Source of the DNA: Bacteroidota bacterium
GTDB taxonomy: Bacteria > Bacteroidota > Bacteroidia > Bacteroidales > VadinHA17
DNA: 5,311 bases
NCBI GenBank assembly: GCA_022711195.1
Contig: JAKLFN010000154.1
Coordinates: 1 to 5,311 of the forward strand
Direction of reading: 5' to 3'
In this document: in pieces, positions 1 to 5,311 of the stretch
Numbering within the stretch: the first letter of the stretch is position 1
Layout of the letters: each line of letters begins with the position of its first letter
Made by a program: the position numbers and the translations under genes
Notes under the pieces: model-generated
Seen by the model: only the letters and a program-made list of their open reading frames with translations
Database searches by the model: none
Told to the model about the DNA's origin: nothing

Positions 1-1086
1 TTTATCACCAGCGACAAGCCATTCTTCTTCTCTGTGAATCTGCCTGAAGGAAATTATAATGTCAGAATAACATTTGGCGACCTTAAGGATGCATCTGTTT
101 CGACTGTAAGGGTTGAATCGAGACGACTTCTCTTTGAAAAGATAAAAACGGAACCTGGCAAGTTTCAGAAATATGAAGCTACTGTCAACATACGTGTACC
201 CGCTATCGGCGATACCGGTGAAGAGGTTAAGAGAAAACCCAGGGAGCTGAACAAACTTGACTGGGACAATAAGCTTACCTTTGAATTCTCCGACAAAAGA
301 CCATGTATCTGTGCAGTTGAGATCACGAGGACTATCGATGCAGTGACAGTTTTCCTTGCCGGCAATTCAACAGTTGTCGACCAGGATGATGATCCCTGGG
401 CTTCATGGGGTCAGATGTTTCCCAGGTTCCTGAAAAAGGGTGTTGCCGTTTCGAACCATGCCGAATCAGGCTTATCGCTCGGAAGCTTCCTCTCTTCCAA
501 CCGGTTAAAAAAGGTGCTCAATATGATGAAACCGGGTGATTACCTGTTCATTGAGTTCGGTCACAACGATATGAAAGAGAAAGGACCCAATGACGGAGCT
601 TTCAAATCGTACACCGAAAGGATGAAACTTTTTGTAACTGAATTCCGAAACAAAGGAGGTTTTCCTGTTATTGTGTCTCCTGCCAACCGCCGGTCATTTG
701 GTGATGATGGAAAAATAACCAACTCACTGCTCGACTATCCGGAAGCAGGCCGACAGGTGGCGAAGGAGCTCGATGTGCCTTTCATCGACCTCAATGCCAT
801 GACAAAAACCCTGTATGAATCACTCGGTGTTGAAGCCTCAAAAAATCTCTTCGTCATCTATCCGGCAAATAGTTTCCCGAACCAGAAAGAAGCTCTTAAC
901 GACAATACACACTTTAACTCTTTTGGAGCTTACCAGCTGGCAAAATGTGTTATTGAAGGGATAAAGGATAACAACCTCGGATTGAAAAAATATTTAATAA
1001 AAGGGCTTCCGGCTTATGATCCTGCAAAACCTGACAGGTTTGAGGATTTCAGCCTGCCGTTGAGTCCTAAGTCTCCGGTAATGTAA
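1..1086 (+). CDS. SGNH-hydrolase esterase, rhamnogalacturonan acetylesterase-like (CE12 type), 5'-truncated by window edge
   Basis: Predicted to remove O-acetyl groups from pectic polysaccharide, most likely the rhamnogalacturonan backbone, so that lyases and glycosidases can act. The frame is open to the first base (it reads FITSDKPFFFSVNLPEGNY), so the gene begins upstream and the GTG at 34 is probably an internal valine. 361 codons are visible. The first hundred or so form a beta-rich domain (about 1-330) of the kind that precedes the catalytic domain in Bacteroidota homologues. The SGNH domain follows: block I GNSTVVDQ with the nucleophile Ser codon at 367-369; block II AESG with its Gly at 469-471; block III EFGHND with Asn at 565-567; block V DNTH with Asp at 901-903 and His at 910-912. 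All catalytic and oxyanion-hole positions are present. Block I has Asn where the classical motif has Asp. The family match is strong; the acetyl-rhamnogalacturonan substrate is inferred. Any signal peptide lies outside the window. Confidence 0.88.
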   Translation, partial: FITSDKPFFFSVNLPEGNYNVRITFGDLKDASVSTVRVESRRLLFEKIKTEPGKFQKYEATVNIRVPAIGDTGEEVKRKPRELNKLDWDNKLTFEFSDKRPCICAVEITRTIDAVTVFLAGNSTVVDQDDDPWASWGQMFPRFLKKGVAVSNHAESGLSLGSFLSSNRLKKVLNMMKPGDYLFIEFGHNDMKEKGPNDGAFKSYTERMKLFVTEFRNKGGFPVIVSPANRRSFGDDGKITNSLLDYPEAGRQVAKELDVPFIDLNAMTKTLYESLGVEASKNLFVIYPANSFPNQKEALNDNTHFNSFGAYQLAKCVIEGIKDNNLGLKKYLIKGLPAYDPAKPDRFEDFSLPLSPKSPVM

Positions 1087-1119
1087 TAAACTGACTTTTA
1101 ATGCTTTATTAATATAACA

Positions 1120-1197
1120 CCCCCATCCCGACCTTCCCCCAAAGGGGAAGGAGAGATCTTTGCCCCCCTTGGGGGGAAATAAGAAAGGGGGGTCAAT
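1120..1197. repeat. C/G-polarised nested inverted repeat between the esterase and GH2 genes
   Basis: This stretch differs sharply in composition from its AT-rich borders. It holds two adjacent hairpins. The first has an 8-bp perfect stem (1132-1139 with 1144-1151) around the loop CAAA. The second has a run of six C (1163-1168) facing six G (1171-1176) across TT, so in practice a slightly shorter stem with a 4-base loop. An outer C run (1120-1124) can also pair with a G run (1187-1192), enclosing both. C runs lie mainly in the left half and G runs in the right. Neither hairpin is followed by a T run on the + strand, so it is not a typical intrinsic terminator. It resembles dispersed intergenic repeats I recall from Bacteroidota genomes, which other copies in the genome would confirm. 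A role in transcript stability or partial attenuation between the two genes is possible but not shown. Confidence 0.7.
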
Positions 1198-1206
1198 ATA
1201 AAAATT

Positions 1207-4032
1207 ATGAAAAATAAGATCCTGTTTCTACTCTTACCCGTAATCGCATCTCTGAACCTGGTTGCCGCTCCGTCAACCCAAAAACAGACTATCTACCTCT
1301 CCGGAAAAGGCTTTCAGAATACGAAAACCTGGGAATTCTTCTGTACAGGCGGAAGGAATAGCGGTCACTGGACAAAGATCGAAGTGCCTTCATGCTGGGA
1401 ACAGCAGGGTTTCGGAAATTACGAATACGGGCGTAACAACGTTTCTTTCGGTGCTAAATACAAATATGCCGATGAAAAAGGTATGTACAAATACAGCTTC
1501 CTGGTACCTGCCGACTGGAAAGGGAAGAGTATCAACATCGTTTTTGAAGGCTCGATGACCGACACTGAGGTAAAGATCAACGGCAGGAGTGCGGGCGAAA
1601 TACACCAGGGTGGTTTTTACAGGTTTAAATATGATATAACCGACAAGCTCATTTTTGGGTCAGAAAATGTCCTCGAAGTGACCGTCAGCAAGCTGTCGTC
1701 GGATGAATCGGTAAACCGTGCCGAGAGATATGGCGACTACTGGAACTTTGGAGGAATCTACAGACCTGTTTACCTGGAAGCCTTCCCGAAGGAACATATT
1801 GAAAGAGTTGCAATAAATGCAAAAGCTGACGGTACTTTCGCTATGGATTTCTTCCCCCGAAACCTTAAAATAAATGGAGGGCTATTAGCTGAAGTAATCG
1901 ACGAAAAAGGAAACGAAGCAGCTTTCGCGTCAGTACCAGTGAAGCCTGGCGATTCGCTGCTCACGGTAACCCTAAAAGTTGAAAATCCAAAACTCTGGAC
2001 CAGCGAAACACCGAATCTCTATACGGTCAGATATTCACTTCTCTCAGGAAAGAAAAAGGTATATGAAGCTCAGGAAAAATTCGGTTTCCGCACAATTGAG
2101 GTAAAACACGGCGACGGCATTTACCTCAACGGAACAAAGATCAAGATGAAGGGTGTCAACCGTCACAGTTTCTGGCCTGAAAGCGGACGTACGCTGAACT
2201 ATGACCTGTGCCTTAAAGATGCCCTGCTGATCAAGGAGATGAACATGAATGCCGTGAGGTGTTCCCATTATCCTCCCGATGTCGATTTTCTGAATATCTG
2301 CGATTCACTCGGAATCTATGTCCTCGACGAAATTGCCGGATGGCAGAGATGGTACGACACGCCTGTGGGTAGGAAAATTGTGAAAGAGACTGTAATCCGC
2401 GATGTCAACCATCCTTCGGTGCTTTTCTGGGACAATGGAAACGAGGGTGGCACCAATAAGGAGCTCGACAAGGAATTCCTGATTTATGACCCTTCAAAAA
2501 GAGATGTTCTGCATGCACATCACCGGCCGGGAAACCATTTCAACGGGATCGACTGTAACCACTATGAGAACTATGCCAGCATTCAGAATATACTTAAAGA
2601 CTCACTTATCTATATGACCACTGAGTTCCTCCACTGCCAGGACGATGGTGGCGCAGCATCAGGATTGTACGACATCTGGGAACTGATGTGGTCTTCAGAA
2701 AAATCTGCCGGAGGATTTCTCTGGGCAATGGTCGACGAAGGACTTGCACGTACCGATATGAACGGATTCATCGATACCGACGGAGTGAATGCCCCCGACG
2801 GCATTATGGGTCCATACAGGCAGAAAGAAGGAAGCTTCTTTGCTATCAGGGAAATATTTTCGCCTGTAAACATAAAAATGGAGAAGCTGACATCAGATTT
2901 CTCCGGTTCCATACCTGTCGAAAACAGGTTCCATTTTACCAACCTTAATAAGTGTACATTCACATATAAGCTGGTGAATTTTCATAAACCCACCGACTGG
3001 CTTCCGGGTTTTGAGAATACAGAAGACGTTCGCCTGAATGCCCCCGATATTAAGCCCGGATCAAAAGGAGAAATAAAGATATCCCTTCCCTCCGACTGGA
3101 AAAGCTACGATGCATTAATCCTGACTGCTATAAATCCTTTCGGAAAAGAGATTTACAGCTGGACATGGCAGATCAGGGAAAATAAGGAGATCGTTAAAGG
3201 ATTCATCACCCTTACCGGAGAAGGACAGGCTGATGTTGCCAGGGCCGATACAACTATTACAATAAGATCAGGAGGCACCTCTGTCACTCTCAGCAAAAAT
3301 ACGGGAAAGATTTCGAGGATCATGTATAATAACCGGTCGATGACCATGTTCGGCAACGGACCTGTCCTTGTTGGTGATAACGGAGGAAAAGTTAAAGAGA
3401 TTATAACCAATGTTGGTGATAATATTGCCTCTGCTGAGATTAAGTATGATGGAAAAATGCTCTCTGCACTCTGGAAAGTTTACCCATCAGGCTGGGTGAG
3501 CCTGGAGTACCAATATGAAATGAACGGTCCCAGGCAGTATGCCGGGATAAGTTTTTCATATCCCGAAACTTACGTCACCAGGGCAAAATGGCTTGGCGAC
3601 GGGCCTTATCGTGTCTGGAAGAACAGGCTTCATGGTGTTAACTTCAATGTGTGGAGTAAAATTTACAATAATACACAGACAGGAGCCTATCCTTTCTTCT
3701 ACCCCGAGTTCAAGGGCTACTTCTCCAATTTTACCTGGCTTGAGGTAAGCTCGGCCCTGGGAAAAGTATATGTTGCAACAGAAGATCCTGACCTCTACCT
3801 GAGGCTTTACGACTTCTTCGGAATTACCGGGATTGTATCGTACCCTCTGCTTCCTGCGGGTGATATTTCATTCCTCGACTGTATTCCGGCGCTGGGATCG
3901 AAACTTGCTACAGGACTTACCACTGATGCATCAGTATATGGGCCGCAAGGAAAAATGACCGAAATGAGCGGGGTGAAAAAACATATACTGTGGTTTTATT
4001 TCGGAATTCCTGATATGCCACAGGCTAAATGA
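1207..4032 (+). CDS. Exported GH2 glycoside hydrolase, beta-galactosidase-like
   Basis: Retaining exo-acting beta-glycosidase, 941 residues, predicted periplasmic. A signal peptide occupies about residues 1-20 (MKNK, then a hydrophobic stretch ending LNLVAA), with no lipobox Cys, which supports the ATG start; no Shine-Dalgarno is seen. Approximate domains: sugar-binding jelly roll 30-193 (with VPSCWEQQGF at 60-69 and YWNFGGIYRPVYLEAF ending it); Ig-like 194-297, closing in FGFR (292-295); TIM barrel 298-550; second Ig-like 555-660; C-terminal beta-sandwich 680-941 resembling the LacZ small-chain domain, including WLGDGPYRVWKNR at 795-807. Barrel motifs match the LacZ pattern: GVNRH (316-320), NAVRCSHYP (348-356), DE (374-375). 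The acid/base is Glu413 in NGNEGG and the nucleophile Glu473 in TEFLH. Where LacZ has DEANIETHG, this protein reads DEIAGWQRWYD, so the sugar specificity cannot be taken from LacZ. Beta-galactosidase is the first guess, beta-glucuronidase or another GH2 activity the alternative. It lies 120 bases after the esterase and 135 before the rhamnosidase, in the same direction. Confidence 0.92.
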   Translation: MKNKILFLLLPVIASLNLVAAPSTQKQTIYLSGKGFQNTKTWEFFCTGGRNSGHWTKIEVPSCWEQQGFGNYEYGRNNVSFGAKYKYADEKGMYKYSFLVPADWKGKSINIVFEGSMTDTEVKINGRSAGEIHQGGFYRFKYDITDKLIFGSENVLEVTVSKLSSDESVNRAERYGDYWNFGGIYRPVYLEAFPKEHIERVAINAKADGTFAMDFFPRNLKINGGLLAEVIDEKGNEAAFASVPVKPGDSLLTVTLKVENPKLWTSETPNLYTVRYSLLSGKKKVYEAQEKFGFRTIEVKHGDGIYLNGTKIKMKGVNRHSFWPESGRTLNYDLCLKDALLIKEMNMNAVRCSHYPPDVDFLNICDSLGIYVLDEIAGWQRWYDTPVGRKIVKETVIRDVNHPSVLFWDNGNEGGTNKELDKEFLIYDPSKRDVLHAHHRPGNHFNGIDCNHYENYASIQNILKDSLIYMTTEFLHCQDDGGAASGLYDIWELMWSSEKSAGGFLWAMVDEGLARTDMNGFIDTDGVNAPDGIMGPYRQKEGSFFAIREIFSPVNIKMEKLTSDFSGSIPVENRFHFTNLNKCTFTYKLVNFHKPTDWLPGFENTEDVRLNAPDIKPGSKGEIKISLPSDWKSYDALILTAINPFGKEIYSWTWQIRENKEIVKGFITLTGEGQADVARADTTITIRSGGTSVTLSKNTGKISRIMYNNRSMTMFGNGPVLVGDNGGKVKEIITNVGDNIASAEIKYDGKMLSALWKVYPSGWVSLEYQYEMNGPRQYAGISFSYPETYVTRAKWLGDGPYRVWKNRLHGVNFNVWSKIYNNTQTGAYPFFYPEFKGYFSNFTWLEVSSALGKVYVATEDPDLYLRLYDFFGITGIVSYPLLPAGDISFLDCIPALGSKLATGLTTDASVYGPQGKMTEMSGVKKHILWFYFGIPDMPQAK

Positions 4033-4041
4033 AAAATGAAA

Positions 4042-4113
4042 TCAGAACAATCGAACTCAGAACAATCGAATTTAGGTTAATCCAATTCTGAATTCTCAGT
4101 TCGAATGTTCTTA
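4042..4113. repeat. Tandem 14-base repeat with imperfect inverted repeat, GH2-GH106 intergenic gap
   Basis: The sequence TCAGAACAATCGAA occurs twice, at 4042-4055 and 4057-4070, with a 15-base period. Downstream, 4095-4111 is an imperfect reverse complement of 4044-4060, matching at 15 of 17 positions. The second copy (4059-4070) can pair with the same right arm (4100-4111), so two alternative foldings compete for one partner. A shorter inner pairing (GAATT near 4068-4072 with AATTC near 4084-4088, plus GG with CC) may close the loop. It begins nine bases after the GH2 stop. The T-rich stretch after the right arm is interrupted rather than a clean T run, so terminator function is doubtful. 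It may be a mobile or dispersed intergenic repeat, an RNA-stability element that sets relative expression of the two genes, or a weak terminator. It is unrelated in sequence to the C/G-rich element before the GH2 gene. Confidence 0.6.
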
Positions 4114-4167
4114 ATTCTTAGATCAACTCTCACTAAAAAGGAAACTAATTTTGATTAAAATTCAGGT

Positions 4168-5311
4168 ATGAAAAAGCTACTTCTTCTTTTTGTTTTATTC
4201 ACACAGGTTCTTTCAGCCCAGGAAATCTCCTGGCCGGAGATAACGCGTACCAATAAACCTTGGACGCGCTGGTGGTGGCCGGGGAGCATCGTCACCCAGA
4301 GCGATCTCACCTCGGCAATGGAGAAATACAGCAGGGCCGGACTGGGGGGAATGGAGATTGCAGTTATATATGGTGTCAAAGGACAAGAAGACAAATTCAT
4401 TAATTACCTGTCGCCCAAATGGATGGAGATGTTCACTTATACCTTGAAGGAGGGTGAGCGCCTCGACCTGGGAATCGACCTGGCTAATGCATCCGGCTGG
4501 CCTTTTGGCGGACCATGGGTTGATCCTGACGACGCATGCAAGAACATAAACTATAAGACCTACACGCTCAAGGGAGGCGATACTCTGAAGGAAAAGATAG
4601 AGTTTATGCAGCAGCCACTTGTGAGGCCTGTAGGCCAGAAGCCTGATATCACAAAGCTCATCGATCCTATAAGCAGGAACAAGGATCTCCAGCTCTATGC
4701 ACTCGATCAGATCAGGTTCGAAAAACCTCTGCCCCTGTATATACTGATGGCTTATTCCGACTCCGGGCAGGTACGCGATCTTACCCCGCTTGTGACTCCT
4801 GAAAAAACACTTGAATGGAAAGCACCTCCCGGCAACTGGACACTATATGCATTATTCCAGGGCTGGCACGGGAAAATGGCGGAAAGGGCAGGGCCCGGAG
4901 GCGAAGGTGATGTGATAGACCACTTTTCGGGACAGGCAATAAAGAATTTCCTTGCTCATTTCGATACCATTTTTAAAGATTATGATCTTAAATCGCTACG
5001 GGGATACTTCAACGATTCTTATGAAGTCGATGACGCCTCAGGGCAGTCAAACTGGACCAGCGATATGCTTTATGAATTTTATATACGCCGCGGTTATGAC
5101 CTTGCAGAATACCTGCCTGCGCTGTTCCAGAAAGACTCTCCTGAAATGAATGCCAGGATCCTTTCCGACTATCGCCAGACAATCTCCGAGCTGATACTGG
5201 AGAAATTCACTGCTAACTGGACACAATGGGCAAACAGGCAATCGAAAAGAACACGTAACCAGGCTCACGGTTCTCCGGGAAATATTCTCGACCTGTATGC
5301 TGCATCGGATA
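4168..5311 (+). CDS. Exported GH106 alpha-L-rhamnosidase, 3'-truncated by window edge
   Basis: Predicted to release terminal alpha-L-rhamnose from pectic oligosaccharides by an inverting, calcium-dependent mechanism (family knowledge). The frame runs from ATG 4168 without a stop to the last base, giving 381 codons; family members usually have about 900-1,100 residues, so more than half is missing. The start is supported by a signal peptide of about 17 residues (MKKLLLLFVLFTQVLSA, cleavage before QE), with no lipobox Cys, so the product is probably soluble and periplasmic. GH106 hallmarks appear in order: WWWPGS (35-40), GGMEIAVIYGVKG (60-72), the conserved sequence ending SGWPFGGPWV (109-118), and FNDSYEV (281-287), whose Glu286 lies in a conserved acidic loop and is a candidate catalytic or metal-binding residue. 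QAHGSPGNILDLYAASD (365-381) ends the window, just before the segment where homologues, as I recall, carry a further conserved Glu. No Shine-Dalgarno is evident, as is common in Bacteroidota. The position after an esterase and a GH2 gene suits rhamnogalacturonan breakdown. Confidence 0.9.
   Translation, partial: MKKLLLLFVLFTQVLSAQEISWPEITRTNKPWTRWWWPGSIVTQSDLTSAMEKYSRAGLGGMEIAVIYGVKGQEDKFINYLSPKWMEMFTYTLKEGERLDLGIDLANASGWPFGGPWVDPDDACKNINYKTYTLKGGDTLKEKIEFMQQPLVRPVGQKPDITKLIDPISRNKDLQLYALDQIRFEKPLPLYILMAYSDSGQVRDLTPLVTPEKTLEWKAPPGNWTLYALFQGWHGKMAERAGPGGEGDVIDHFSGQAIKNFLAHFDTIFKDYDLKSLRGYFNDSYEVDDASGQSNWTSDMLYEFYIRRGYDLAEYLPALFQKDSPEMNARILSDYRQTISELILEKFTANWTQWANRQSKRTRNQAHGSPGNILDLYAASD

Noticed and set aside
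34..36. GTG as the true start codon of the esterase.
   Set aside because: The frame is open and protein-like to the first base of the window, the upstream residues fit the N-terminal beta domain of homologues, and starting here would leave no signal peptide.
1132..1176. The two GC-rich hairpins after the esterase gene as intrinsic terminators.
   Set aside because: Neither stem is followed by a T run on the + strand; the bases after each are purine-rich.
1120..1192. G-quadruplex on the - strand formed by four G runs complementary to the C runs.
   Set aside because: The runs are unequal and one spacing exceeds 20 bases; the hairpin pairing explains the sequence better.
1262..1558. A 98-codon open frame on the + strand inside the GH2 gene, and similar open frames at 2688-2948 (+), 2610-2963 (-), 3153-3410 (-) and others.
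   Set aside because: They lie entirely within the GH2 or GH106 coding sequence in other frames, show no recognisable domain, and overlap well-conserved catalytic regions of the real proteins.
4146..4153. TAATTTTG, a match to the Bacteroidota -7 promoter consensus TAnnTTTG, upstream of the GH106 start.
   Set aside because: No TTG-type -33 element is seen at the expected distance upstream, and a start site just after it would leave a leader of less than about ten bases. A chance match in AT-rich DNA is as likely.
4155..4400. An 81-codon open frame on the - strand at the start of the GH106 gene.
   Set aside because: It is antisense to the signal peptide and the conserved WWWPGS and GGMEI segments of the GH106 enzyme; its own translation has no family features.

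Overview
The window looks like part of a polysaccharide-degradation gene cluster from a member of the Bacteroidota. The family assignments rest on motif recognition and recollection of the families, since no database search was possible. The phylum is suggested by three things: the Bacteroidota-style esterase, the absence of clear Shine-Dalgarno sequences before either visible start codon, and AT-rich leaders. A marine or soil Bacteroidales/Marinilabiliales-type organism is plausible, but this is a guess from general character and not a placement.

Layout, all on the + strand: (1) 1-1086, the 3' part of a gene for an SGNH-hydrolase esterase resembling rhamnogalacturonan acetylesterases (CE12 type), with its N-terminus beyond the left edge. 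(2) 1087-1206, a 120-base gap mostly filled by a strongly C/G-polarised nested inverted repeat. (3) 1207-4032, a complete exported 941-residue GH2 glycosidase of the beta-galactosidase type, with both catalytic glutamates recognisable. (4) 4033-4167, an AT-rich 135-base gap with a tandem 14-base repeat that folds onto a downstream arm. (5) 4168-5311, the first 381 codons of an exported GH106 alpha-L-rhamnosidase, open at the right edge.

The genes fit one pathway. An acetylesterase would strip acetyl groups from a rhamnose-containing pectin such as rhamnogalacturonan, the GH2 enzyme would remove a beta-linked sugar (galactose or glucuronate are the usual candidates), and the GH106 enzyme would release alpha-L-rhamnose. 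The two visible N-termini carry classical signal peptides without a lipobox cysteine, so at least these two products are probably soluble periplasmic enzymes. No SusC/SusD pair, regulator, polysaccharide lyase or transporter lies in the window, so assignment to a polysaccharide utilisation locus rests on enzyme content alone.

I see no previously undescribed system here. The least explained parts are the two structured intergenic elements and the exact substrate of the GH2 enzyme.
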